Below, piece after piece: positions 1 to 11,490 of a stretch of 64,000 nt of DNA. Source of the DNA: Branchiostoma belcheri. Lineage: Eukaryota > Chordata > Leptocardii > Amphioxiformes > Branchiostomatidae. The DNA lies in contig NW_017804464.1 of the NCBI RefSeq assembly GCF_001625305.1, forward strand, positions 3,256,873-3,320,872, in the 5' to 3' direction. Both the position numbers and the translations under genes were made by a program. Position 1 is the stretch's first letter; each line of letters opens with the position of its first letter. The notes under the pieces were generated by a model that was not told where the DNA came from, ran no database searches, and saw nothing but the letters and a program-made list of their open reading frames with translations.

Positions 1-40
1 ATGGAATACAGTCAGGTGATAAAGAAGTGGGTAGGTTGTC

Positions 41-3000
41 TTAATATGGTTCATAGATAACATTGTCCACTGTTCCATACTGACTTTCTCCTTTGCCTTC
101 TGCTTTCGGCACCTTATTCACAACTGCATATTCTGGCCCAAGTGCACCTGTTCCCTTCTCGGATTCCTCATTCTTATTTTCTTTGCGTTTGGATTCCTTC
201 TTGACGACTGCGTACTCTGGCTCTTGCGTTGTTTTTGCAGTGACTGGCGTTCCAGTCTTGTCTGCGGTGCTTGCGGTACCGTTGTCCCGAACGGTGCTGT
301 AGTAAATGTCGGTTTGGTTTGGTGGTGGAGCGGGGGCCCGTTTGTCCACTCTACCTCCTGTTGGTGAAGACTGGAGGTCAGGAATCGTGCTGTAGTTCTC
401 ATCGTGTTCACTAGGTGGAGCTGTTGGGATGACAGCGGGATCCTGGATTGTGTTGTATGTATTCTCACTATCGTCTTGTTGCTCTTTCCCCAGTTCTCCC
501 ATACCAACTTGGTTAGTGTTCTCCTTCAGCTTCGAGGTCATGTTGTCTTGGTTCCTGGCCCTGAATTATAGTAAATACCAACCTGTTACTTTCAACAGCT
601 GAGTTTTTCATGAAACTTTGAAACTTGCAAGTCGCTTGTTTTTAATACTCAGATTGAACAACCATCTAAGAGACAGAATATCTCAAATCTGTTGAAGCCC
701 ACACAATCCATACAGAAATGAACATTACTATTGATTAAGTTTTGAATGACGTAATGGCAACCTTAGCACCTTTGAACCTTAGTAAATGGGAATTCTTGGA
801 ATTAATACATGATTCAAGTACTTCTGAACTAATGTTTAACCTTAGCCTTCTTCTGCAATAGCAGCACAGTAAGACTGCCAACAGCAGCAAGATGCCAAGA
901 ATTGTGCCAACTGCAGCTGCTACTGTGACTATAAGAATAATAGAGCTCAGTTCTAAACAATTTTGCTATAAAATGAATAACAGTTGCAAATTAAGTTTAC
1001 ACAAAATGTGGTATGGACTATGATTTGAATGTACACTGAGCTTTTATTCATATTAATTAATATACATGTAAAATTAGTCATTCTAGCTAGTTATGCATGA
1101 TCGGCCTTCAGTGTTGCTAATGGCATGGATAGACTTAAATCTCTTTCAACCATATGTCATGGACATGTCCTACATCAGATTTAGTTTTTAACTTGATGCC
1201 AATAAGGCAATATGCCATGTTTTATCAATAAATTTGATAAAATTCAGCCTGAACCTGAATAAGTACTGTTGAAATGTTGAAAAAAAGTGAGTCAGGTCAC
1301 CTACTCACCAATGGGGAACTGAGATTGTTTCTGAGCCCTTGGTGATTGGCCCTTCTGTCCTGTAGTTGTACTGGTAGTACCCTTTGCATTGTTACCTATG
1401 GTTCATATGATGAGAAGTATCATTTAATTCATCAATAGCATTCTCTCCTCTTGTCAATATGACATCATTTTTAAAATGGCCACATAAAACAATGCACTAA
1501 TCATTTCCTTAGGAATTTCAGATTCCATACCTGTATTTGGAGCATCTGTCATTGGTGACATTGATGGTTTAGCCATCGTCTTTTTTGTGGTAGCTGGCAC
1601 CACTGTAGTTTTGTACTGTTGAGTCCAGTTTGTTAGGCTCAGCATCTTACCTGAGAACATTTAAACCATACTTATCGATTATATTATTAAATGAATTTCT
1701 TTTAATTTTTACCAGTATAGTCAAAACTGCCCAAGAATATGACTTAGGGGACCAATAAAATCTATGTACATGTAGACAGGTGAGCACTCAGCAGTTTCAG
1801 ATCACATACCTGTATTTTGAGCATCTGTCATTGACAACATTGTTAGTTTAGTCATCGTCTTTTTTTGTGTAGCTGGCTCCATCGTCTTTTTTGTTGTAGC
1901 TGGCATGGAAGTGGTAGGTGGTATCTTACCTGAAGGTGGCAGTTAAAAAGATTTAAGCCATACAGTCATGTTTATTGAACTGTGTTAATTATGTCAATTT
2001 CCTTATCCTTGCATAGTATGGATCCAATATATTCAATTTTCTTTTCCTCATGTTGCTCCTTCTCCTTCTTCTCCTGCTATTTTGCTAAATGGCTTCCTCT
2101 GAGCTTCTTAATTTTTGTGCCAAATGACCTGAAATTTGGTATGGATGCATGTCTTATGGCCAAATAACCCAGGCATTTTTCATCTTTATATACAGGCTAG
2201 CGCTTTTAGAAATTGTTTATTTTGTGGACATTTTAAAAACTTTGGTAACTACATTGTATAAGATATATATGCATGTGAGCAGCATACACAAAATACATAA
2301 TTTTTGGTATATAACTTAAGTTACACATACATAATGTCCAAACTCCTGGCTGCAAAATTGTTTATTTTGTGGACATTTTAAAACCTTTGGTAACTACATT
2401 GTATAAGATATATATGCATGTGAGCAGCATACACAAAATACATAATTTTTGGTATATAACTTAAGTTACACATACATAATGTCCAAACTCCTGGCTGCAA
2501 AATTGGCTACAATAGCAGGCAGTAAGTTTTATGATACCAATATGACTCAAAATTGCCTAATAGTGTGCATGCAAAAATGCAACACAACATATTTACAAAA
2601 TATAATTTTATGTACAATGTACTACACAACAGTCAGTAAGTGAGAATTAAAAAAAATACCTTACCATTGCAATTGGCTTGTGCAGTCCTATGATTGTTAG
2701 GACAGCTTACAGAGTCTGTGCCACACTTGCTCAGTATAGTATCATCTGAAAAATACAAGAGGAGGACAAAAACTTAGTGTTGAGAAAAGAATTTTGAATG
2801 GAAAATGTAAGAAATAGTTTTTGTTTTGGTGCAAGTGAATATATTCGACAATGTTATTACCATTGTATGAAAATGGTTCATATTATGCTGTTCCATCCTA
2901 CAAAGACTAATGAATTGTTGATGTGTAAATTTAATTACAGATAATAAACAGATATAAAGTGTGGTAATAATAAATGGTGCTTAAAGTTTATCAAACACAC

Positions 3001-3823
3001 CTTTTTTGGCAGCCAAATCAGTCAATTAATCATTATGTTCGGTCACTGTTTTTGGACAAAGTACCACTGGAAAATATATATATGTACCTCCATTGCAGTT
3101 GAATTTCCAACGAAGAAAAGGTAGACCCCCACGTCCAATATTCCAGTTCACCTTTTGCCCCATAGAATATCCAAGCTCACGACAAGCTGCTCTTGAGTCA
3201 TCATCATTCCAGTTCTTCGCACAGACTGCATACCAGCTCCCGTTCATCTGTACATCTACTGGACCTATACGTCCTCCCCATCTTAAGCGAACATCTGTTG
3301 GCATTATTGTTTTCAAATATGAATAATCCTTTGCTGACATTTTCCCCCATAGCATCACAATGTCAAAATATGCAAAACTTATTTAGTGTTTCTAAGTCAA
3401 ATGTTATCATTCTTGTTTTTAGTAAAATACAGGAGGAATTACAACAGATATACAAAGCATTAACAGTGGTAATGTTTTGGCTCAGGCTTGCTTAATTGCA
3501 ATCCTGGTTAACGTAGTATTACAGACTCCAAAAATTTATTTTTATTAAACCGTACAGTAACTACCTGGCATACTGTACCATCTTATCTATTATTATTAGT
3601 AAGTTATTGTACATACAGGTACAATGTGAGCATTCAGGAAGTAAATTCCTACAAAAATAAACTGCGGCCATTTCCAAAGTAAATCTAACACATATAAAGA
3701 TTTAAGGCAGACCATGGGTCCAAACTGACCTTGTATAACCAGATTCCCCATGACACAGTACTGGAACTGTACAGTCAACATTAAAACCATCCACACAAGG
3801 TAGAAGCAGTGTTGAAGGGCCAT
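41..3823 (-). CDS. Single-SRCR-domain type I receptor with mucin-like stalk and tyrosine-motif tail (8 exons, complete)
   Basis: Exons (minus): 3823-3730, 3294-3088, 2745-2665, 1929-1810, 1650-1531, 1395-1309, 952-841, 560-41. All junctions are GT/AG and all phases agree, giving 446 aa. Residues 1 to ~25 are a hydrophobic signal peptide (MALQHCFYLVWMVLML). Residues 32-127 form one SRCR domain with six cysteines (VCAKNW, ACRELGY, NCNG, LSKC, VSC, ANC), the group A pattern. Residues 128-237 are a Thr/Ser/Lys stalk encoded partly by two 120-nt duplicate exons. A TM helix (~241-265) is followed by CCYCRRR. The tail has YxxV/I at Y309, Y330, Y361, Y390, Y418 and Y435, plus VIYEPY at the end and an APPP stretch. 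IYYSTV and SQYGTV fit the ITIM consensus. SRCR proteins are extracellular ligand-binding proteins, some of them immune receptors; signalling by this tail is inferred. No one-to-one vertebrate orthologue is recognised. The start was chosen because its phase-1 donor fits the SRCR exon. Confidence 0.82.
1531..1929 (-). repeat. Tandemly duplicated 120-nt stalk exons of the SRCR receptor
   Basis: Two consecutive phase 1-1 exons (1929-1810 and 1650-1531) are exactly 120 nt each. They encode related Thr/Lys-rich peptides that share the order GK..., PATTKKTM, then SMTDA.NT. Both begin right after a CAG acceptor followed by GTAAGAT and end ACAG before GTATG. Equal length, symmetrical phase and shared motifs point to exon duplication that lengthened the stalk without disturbing the frame. 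Confidence 0.8.
2211..2505. repeat. 145-bp near-perfect tandem duplication in an intron
   Basis: 2211-2355 and 2356-2500 are almost identical, both starting AATTGTTTATTTTGTGGACA and ending CTGGCTGCAA, with only about one substitution seen by eye. The next five bases (2501-2505) restart the unit. It lies in the intron between SRCR exons 3 and 4. The high identity implies a recent duplication or an assembly duplicate. Confidence 0.92.
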
Positions 3824-4157
3824 TTTGGCTGTAGCCTGGTCAGGTAAGGACACAGGTACACAGGAACAACAAACCTTGGATGTGATTGGTCACATGTAGG
3901 ACTGAGATCACCAAGGTCTGACAAACACTATTGTTCCCAAGTTGCCTGGGGCTGCTTGTGACAGAACAGAGTGGTACTGCAACTTAGATAGGGTAGTGTT
4001 GTTCTGCTTAAGGGGATTTCAATAAATTACAACAATTCTAGGGTAAAAACCAAGGCAGGCACTACAATATATATGACCTTGAAGGACCTTAAACTGTGTT
4101 CACAAGCAATAAGGACAAAATATTCACACCCCAGGTAAATGTATTGATAGATAGATA

Positions 4158-4376
4158 GCTCCTCCCATTGTGTTATGATTGACAGCTCCTCCCCTTGTAT
4201 GTTATGGTTGACTGTTAGCTCCTCCTCTTGTATATTATGATTGAGTTAGCTCCTCCTCTTGTATATTATGATTGAGTTATAATTAGCTCCTCCTCTTATT
4301 ATGATTGACAGTTTGCTCATCCCCTTGATTGACAGTTAGTTCCTCCTCTTGTACTTTATGATTGACAGTTTATTCT
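4158..4376. repeat. Degenerate minisatellite, about 7 copies of a ~30-bp unit
   Basis: The unit is roughly AGCTCCTCCTCTTGTATATT followed by ATGATTGACAGTT. About seven copies with variable length and point changes run through 4158-4376. They lie between two minus-strand genes and no function is visible. Confidence 0.85.
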
Positions 4377-4622
4377 TTTTATTTTTAGACCATTGCTGGA
4401 ACCAAAGTACAGTCAGACATTGAGTTCATTGCATATTACTTTGTATCATTTTGAGGGAAAGAAACGCAATATAGAGCTCTAGGAAATTAATTTCTGATGC
4501 AAACTAAATACATTCATAATCTTATGTAATAAATAAGCCACTGATTTGTAAACACCACCACACAAAATGCCTTTTTTACCTTTTATTGCTAATATAGCCC
4601 TTTCAAAATGTACAACATACAG

Positions 4623-4628
4623 TTTATT
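4623..4628 (-). terminator. Candidate FKTN polyadenylation signal
   Basis: TTTATT on the plus strand (AATAAA on minus) lies about 410 nt past the fukutin stop codon, a reasonable 3' UTR length. A second AATAAA lies near 4370. Only the hexamer is seen; cleavage there is inferred. Confidence 0.4.
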
Positions 4629-5036
4629 AGAGTGTTACCTGACAAGTTGACAAGGAAGAATTCAGTTCTAGCCTGAGTGTCAATCTTTTAGGCTTACGTC
4701 CACTCCCCATGATTTGCTAAAACAAAAAGCTAAAAGGGCCGACACTAAGCTGGCTAGTTCAGTTCTTTACCAGAGCAGCATCTAAACATGAACTGCACTT
4801 GCAAGTAACTACAAGTCGAATAGCAATTCTATTATGTATCTTATCTATCTTATGGCTTTACAAATACTTGGAAAACACTCTAACTTATCAATATCTTAAT
4901 CAATAGTCATTTCTTTTTCAACACTATGAAACTGATGGTAGAACTAGGAGGGATTTCGTTCCATAATATACATATGTACAATTATCTGGCATGGCAAGAA
5001 ATCCTTAGGCAAGTGCTGGCAGAAAGTTCTATGCTG

Positions 5037-8000
5037 TCATCTAACGTCAAACAGCTGTATCACTTCTGGCCATTCCTCTTCTGGCCACTGTCCATTTGGC
5101 TGAACGTTGGGCGGACTGTTTTTCCAGTCCCACTGCTTAACCGGTTCATACCAGTTGGTTCCATAGTTTGCCTGGACGTACTTAAGTGTCTGGCACGGCA
5201 CCCGAACCTTCATGTCCAGAAACTCTGTCCAGCAAAGGGTGAACCTGGGGAATATGTATCTGCAAAATGAAGAAAGAAAATGCGAAAACTTAGTAATGCT
5301 CTATGCTTTTTCAGATATGTTCCCTTTTAAGAACTGCAACACCAACCCAAACATGTAACAACTACATACGTCGATGAAGGTTAGACATCCAGGTAATACG
5401 ATACGCCAAAAACAGTTAACATTTTTCAAAATCATATCCAGTTGCTTGAGTAACTGTTTTTGGCATAACAACTACATACATTACAACCAGATCCATACAT
5501 GCTCTTCTATCTTAAATGAATCACAACTTTATTGCAAATCTATGCCTGAGGGCTAACTGCAAGTTCAGTGGAGTATGAAATGCTGATGTTTTGCAAAGTA
5601 CATGTATATGAATTGGGATGTGCTAGTAGAAATGCAGTTTTTTGTAGGCTGGAAAGATATATAAAGCTGGCCATGGGAGACATTTTCGTAAGTAGTTTAG
5701 CAGCAAAATAAAGTCATCTCTTGCCAAAACATCTGCCTGTGGCTCATCAGACAGGATTTCTTAACAACTTTCCTTATCTTTTTAAAAAGAATGTAAACTT
5801 ACTTGAACTTCTTGCCAGTGCGAGCCTGTGTCCCACCATTCCACATGATGTCATCTTCCTCGTAGAAGAAGAAAATGTCCAGTTTGACATCTCCTGACTG
5901 AAAGGACAGCTCAAAACTGTCCTCCACCTGAGAGAGAAATGGTGATAGCATCAGATACTGTAATTATGTTTACCAAAGGAAAACATTGTTTTTGCTCTGT
6001 TTCTTCTCCTGTTCCAAACAATGACCTGTGACCTGGTCAATGACATGAACCAGACTGTCTCTCACCATGGTAACTGGTGTTGGGTTACATATGTTGCAAT
6101 TTTATAGAAGGAGGGATTTAGACTCCTGATTTAGACTGCTGATGTATGAAAGTGTTTGAGTAAGAATTAACAGAGCAGACCATATGCGAAAGGTAAACAT
6201 TATGCATTTGCTTTGCAAATGTTACCTTTCTAGTTCCTTATTTTTTCCATGGAAGAAAAATAAGATTCTACTGTCTAGTGCTGATGATGATTGTTTGATA
6301 TACCATGCTCTTTTTGTTCAGTCATTTCCAACCTTCTTGACCACTTAAATTTCAAAATGAAGGCAATTTTTTTTACCATGTTTTGTTTACTCACACAGTT
6401 TTGCAGTGCCAAGGGATGTTGTCATCATATAAACAAATCAGTATGGCCTAATAAGAAGAAACGAAACCTCACCTTCCCAAACCTGTGTTTGAGAGACAGA
6501 CCAGCAGCCTGGAATGCTGGGATCAGTGTGTCCCTGTAATCCTTGATCCAGATCCCAAAATCCATATCTTTACTGTGAGGGATGATCCCACACTGTCTGA
6601 ACCAACCTGGGGAAGATACATACAGGTAGAGCACATTTGATATTGCTTTTAATTCTATTTTTCACTCAGGAAGATTCTTTTACTTTGAATACTTCTATAT
6701 AGTATTGCACCAGCCATGTGTTAAACATGTTGTGTTGTTGCTTTATTTTGATTTCTCACTCCTTCTGAATTTGTCCTTATCAATTCAATTGTGTTCTTAT
6801 TGTTCTCATTTTGTATGATAGCCTTTTTTTTTTTCAATAGAAGTGAGCAAAACAATACCTACAACTACCCTAGTACAGCACATCAGCAAAACCTGTTGCA
6901 CCTGTACAAAGCCCAGAACATAGTGTGCATAGTACTTCTACAGAACATATAGTCGTTTTCGTGTGTCCAAGGATTATATCCTTAGAGGTATATAGATATC
7001 CAAGCTTATATCCTTGGAGATGTCTATAGTTTCCAAATGTCATGTCAGGAAAGATGCAAGAGACAAAATTCTGATGCACTGTTGACCAAACATCCATCCA
7101 TGGCTTCACACAGATGTAGTACATTCTTCCAACATGCTCCCTCATACCAGCACGTCAGCAGAACATACTGCACCTGCACGAAACCCATAATGTATTGTGC
7201 ATAGCACTACAGCAGAATGTCTCACAAGGTCGCATTCGCGCATATACATTGTACATTTGTATAAGGATCCCGTCTGTAGTTTCCAAATATTGTACATGTA
7301 TTGGGAAAGATATCGTAAAATTCTGATACAACGCTGAAAATTGGGGTTTTGCGCAGGCGCAGTACATTCTGCTGACATGTTTACCCACCTAAACATGTCC
7401 CACTGCTCATCCAGAACCGTACACCTATCCTATCCAGCACTGCCTTGCCCTGAGACAACAGACTCCTGGCTTTCCCTACAAACTCCACATCCTCCACAGT
7501 CTGGTCGGACCCGTACGATGTCTGGAACTTCCTGGCCTGCTCATAGTCACACTCCAGGAACCTGGACTGTGGAATCTGCTGAAGGAAAGCTGCTGGGTCC
7601 TTAGGAATGTTGAGTTTTACACCATCCAGTTTGGTAGGTATTATCTCCATTCTGTAATGTAAACATACATGTTGTAGTTTATGGTGAACGTATCAAGAAT
7701 ATAGTGTTGACACCAGATTAACCACTATTTCCAAAGATACCGGTAGCAACAAAGTAGATAAAAGGTTTTATAGATGAGATGCTTTCTCAAGAAAGCAACA
7801 ATTCATTTCCAGTAGGGTTCAATGTAAAGAAAAAAAAAGACTAGAGTATTGAATATTGACTGTGGAAATTATGGTTTTCAAGCCCAAAAACTGCATTGGA
7901 CACCTTGAAAGCTTTCACGGGTTAGGTACAAAATGAAGTGTTTGATTTAACTATAGTCAAATATAACTTTATTGCACAACAGTTGTACAGGCTACAAAGT

Positions 8001-10195
8001 ATGGCATCTACTAGTACATATGATTGACACTTACTTGTCATATGCCCCCTCATACTGCCCAAACTGTAGTTCCCTGTCTCCTACGAGTGATGTCCACTTC
8101 TGTGTGTTCTCTGGTTCCACCGCAGCATGCCACAGAAACTTCCCCGGTCGCTCGTACAACACAACAATGTGGATAACAGAGTCCTGCCTTCTGAACAACA
8201 TGTGATGTGGTACCTAGGTAGGGAAACAGTATTCATTCTTTAGATATGCCAACTACTAGGCAGAATTGGCAGTCTTACACTGGGTGCCGTCCTCTGTAGT
8301 TACCAATAGGGAGCTAGCAGTAACTACGGAGGATAGCAGTCTAGGCAGTATGAGCTTATTAAGTGATGGACAATGCATTTGGACAATGCACATAGGAATG
8401 TCTCTTTTTTCTTTTTTAAAAGTGTGCTTCGTGGTTTCTCAATGTACTAAATATGAGAGCATGACACCCATCCACAATACTACACTTTCACTCCATCAAC
8501 TACCAGTGTGAAGATTGGGATAGAGAATGCTTGACTTTGAAGATGCCCCCTCCCCACCTGACCTTGCCAGCTGCCATGGATGCCACACTTGCCAGTCTGG
8601 GGTCGTGACCTTCAGTGATGACATACTGGAAACCATCAGCATGGAGACTCTGCAACAGGTCAGGCTGAAAAACATGGTGAACATAATAAGTCATCACAAT
8701 TTTGCAGTTTTGGTTATCATTCTAGTTAGTTTTATGTTTGCCCCCTGCAGTGAAAAGGTAACACAAATCTAACTAGGATGGTACCCAGTGTTATCAGGGC
8801 TCAAAAGACCACCTGTGTATGCAGGTTAGTGCAGATAAAATTGGAGCTGTGCAAGTATTTCTGATGTCTACCTGCACCTAACCTGCACCAGTCTATGAAC
8901 TGGGTTCATATATACATGTGGATGTGGATTTTTATTTGCTGCATTGACGATTACCATCTATGAAGTATAAAACTTTAAAAGATATAATGGCAATGGCTTC
9001 TGAATAGTTTCTAGTATGACCCATATTTCCTAAATTCTGAGGGGTGCAGGTAAAATTTGTCTCACTTGTGCAGGTAATTTCAAGACAAATGTATTTTAAG
9101 CCCGAGTTAGCAAGCTTAAGAAACAATATCAAACCAAAGCTATCTTTACTTCCAGAACCTACCTTGAGTTTTATATGAGAATCCCCCAGCAGTCCCAGTG
9201 TGATGACTCCCTGAGAACTACACAGATATCTACAGTGTTGTGTGCCTCTCCTGTCATCTGCTGCACCATGTGAAGAGTTCCTCACAGCAGACAGTACAGC
9301 AGGGTCCATCAGGAACAGTGGCAGGTCGGCCTGGGAGGTGTGCTTTACAAACAATTTCAGGGTCTCCTGGTGGAATAAAAACTGCAGGTAAACTCACTGA
9401 TATGCTTTTACTTCTAAGCAGCTTTCTTGTTTCAGCCGATACAAATGTACTAGAAAGGGATTCAGAGATCATGGACCTCTAACATTATTTACTTAATACA
9501 TGTAGTAGCCAACTGCCCATTCTGAAGCATTATAAGGCCACAAACTATGTTCTCTCCATCTGATAAAGTCCTGGGCCCTCTACTATTAGTTACTGCTAAG
9601 GCATAAAAGTTTCCTTTCTGGGTCATCTACTGTACTAAATGCAGTTAGGTGTGCAAATGTTAGATGTAACAGGTCGTTAAGTGTAATACTACTACCACCT
9701 GCTGCAATGCTGGTATTTTTGTCAAAAGGCAGTTATACAGATACACACAGACTTGAGCAATGTGAACATTAAAATTTATCAGTAAGGTACTGTCACTCAC
9801 CTGAGCATGCTTGTTGCCAGGGTTGAGCCACTTGTTCACCATTCCTTGAAAGGCACTGCCCTAATATGTCAGAAAAAGTTGAAAAACCTTAAATCCTGTA
9901 CTATTATAATCTTTTGTTAAGAAAAACAATTATATCAAGTATAGTGTTATAGTACTTATACAGTTCCATGCTATTTTATACTTGTTTTATCCATCTATCG
10001 CCTTTTGAAACCATAACTAAACACTCTCCGAGGTTATTGTAAATAACATTATAACAATTCATAAATATATGAAATTACACTTACCTGAAACTGCGGGTTG
10101 CTGTGGATGAACCATATTTGGAAGATGAGTGAGAGAGTACTGGCGATGAGCAGGAAGATAAAACATCGCTGGTACCTCCTCCTCCACACACACAT
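5037..10195 (-). CDS. FKTN: Fukutin, ribitol-5-phosphate transferase (9 coding exons, complete)
   Basis: Exons (minus): 10195-10085, 9860-9801, 9366-9163, 8664-8563, 8213-8035, 7651-7389, 6606-6473, 5927-5803, 5259-5037. Phases join cleanly and give 466 aa (human fukutin is 461). The short basic N-terminus (WRRRYQR) and TM helix at ~11-31 make a type II Golgi protein. Family landmarks are [15 protein letters not shown] (~300-312), the DxD motif DMD at 320-322 in [45 protein letters not shown] and the C-terminal [16 protein letters not shown] followed by EWPEVIQLF. In vertebrates fukutin adds the first ribitol-phosphate to the O-mannosyl core M3 glycan of alpha-dystroglycan from CDP-ribitol. 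The start ATG is the first in frame with the TM segment. The phase-0 donor at 8563 was chosen over nearby GT sites because it joins ..AAGK to VPHHMLF, as in the family. Confidence 0.95.
5370..5465. mobile_element. Short palindromic transposon with 14-bp target-site duplication
   Basis: TAACAACTACATAC occurs at 5356-5369 and again at 5466-5479, flanking 96 bp. The insert opens GTCGATGAAGGTTAGACATC and ends in a copy of the terminal sequence CAGTTGCTTGAGTAACTGTT. The same sequence recurs at 45668-45792, where the inverted arms are more complete. It lies in the last FKTN intron. Confidence 0.8.
6872..7145. mobile_element. Dispersed DNA-element copy with inverted ends (FKTN intron, distal copy)
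   Basis: One end reads AGCACATCAGCAAAACCTGT and the other GATGTAGTACATTCTTCCAA followed by CATGCT, an imperfect terminal inversion. The interior shares TAGTTTCCAAAT and AAAATTCTGATGCA with the neighbouring copy at 7147-7385 and with 41660-41890. No coding capacity is visible, so it is probably a non-autonomous element. Confidence 0.6.
7147..7385. mobile_element. Second tandem copy of the same element, abutting the FKTN exon 6 donor
   Basis: Ends AGCACGTCAGCAGAACATAC and GCGCAGTACATTCTGCTGAC followed by ATG form an imperfect inverted repeat. The interior shares the TAGTTTCCAAAT and AAAATTCTGATACA blocks with its neighbour. Its inner end finishes about 6-8 bases from the GT of the FKTN exon 6 donor (exon ends at 7389). 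Confidence 0.65.
8276..8348. mobile_element. Short palindromic element, copy 1
   Basis: CTGGGTGCCGTCCTCTGTAG at one side and CTACGGAGGATAGCAGTCTA at the other form an inverted repeat around CAATAGGGAGC. The same arrangement occurs at 33064-33144. It sits in an FKTN intron. Confidence 0.6.
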
Positions 10196-11353
10196 GCAGA
10201 CTGCACACAGGGACTGGGAACTTCACTCAAGAGCCTGGCCTGCTGTCTTCTGGGAAGGAATGGGATGATTCTAAGGACTGTCTCACATTCTAGATGTGCC
10301 TTGATACTGTGGTAGATAAAGGATATATGTTATACTCTAGTAATTGTAACAATCCAATATTCTTGTCTGTAGTAGTCCCCCTTCAAGGCATACAATGTGA
10401 TTTCAGGGCAGCAAAACTGGAAATATTCTGAATAAGGCAATCTTTGTGAAGTATTGACACATACTGCTTCACATCAGCACATTTGAGTAAGCACGTCATA
10501 CTTTGGGCTTTTAAAACTGCAGAAACAAATCCTTTATCTTCCAGGTGGTACCCTAAAAATCAGCCCAGGGCCCTTCCAGTAACCATTTTCCATCAGAATT
10601 TTGGGAATTTTTGCTCCATGAGGGTCAATATACATTGGGACAGTGTGGTTTCAACTCAGTATGTAGATAAGTGACTAGAATATTAGCTTTGAAAAATTGG
10701 GTTTCCAAGCCCTGAAAACTGCACTGGATGCCTTCAAGGGAATGGTAGAACCCGCCACCCCCGGTGGTGAGTAGGCTAGTCCAGTGAACCAGATCAGTCT
10801 AGCACATGGTATGAGAAATTACGACTCCACATCTAGCCCATGGCATCTCTGAGTCTCATCTTCCTTTGATAAACCTTCAGGCAGGCGGACAGAGCAAGGA
10901 CTGGCTCATTACACTGGTGACAGCGTCGGCATAATCTGGACCCAGCCAGGAAATCGGTAAGCCTTGAGTTGTGATATTGTTAACATGTGCACCCCACTCC
11001 AGCCTGCTTGTCAAATTATTTGACGCCCATAGTATACGAGTGGGTTTTTTTGTAACACTCATGTAATGATGTATGATGATGTACGTATGCAACAACACAC
11101 GTCATTTAAAGTTCAGTACGTTCATACAGACTACTATACAGACCTATGTTCACCCAAATTAAGCTCCACAAGCTTACAAGTAAAGGCTTTCAGGAGAAAG
11201 CTGCATGCATTTTCCTAGCCCTCTGTTTTTACTCCAAAACCTGCATAGCAACTTGGTGTGCAAGAGACGTGGCACCGTGCCCCCACCCCCAGTATAAAAC
11301 ATTGCAGCGAAACAAAACAACGCAAAAGAATTACATAAAAACCTCAGGGTTAC

Positions 11354-11490
11354 CTTAATCAGACATGCTGGCTAGAGTTTGCAGAAGTTGGGGGACGAGG
11401 ACAATTGTTCTGCCGAATACTGGGATAAAAACGGGGAAGATCAGAAGAAAGTTGCGAAAAAACAGCCTACCGTCGCCATTTTGAATATAG
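11354..11490 (-). promoter_or_regulatory. Probable non-coding first exon and promoter of FKTN
   Basis: On the minus strand AAAATGGCGACGG (11470-11483) matches the YY1-type AAnATGGCGnC element typical of TATA-less start sites. About 120 nt later CTGATTAAG is followed by GTAACC, a fair donor (exon end 11354). The first coding exon begins downstream at 10195 with a further leader. Both the transcription start and the splice are inferred from these motifs. Confidence 0.45.

Larger units (their letters stand above)
3824..5036. other. Intergenic: SRCR receptor upstream region and FKTN 3' flank
   Basis: No coding exon is visible here. The stretch contains the 5' side of the SRCR gene, a degenerate minisatellite (4158-4376) and a candidate FKTN polyadenylation signal (4623-4628). 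Confidence 0.6.
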
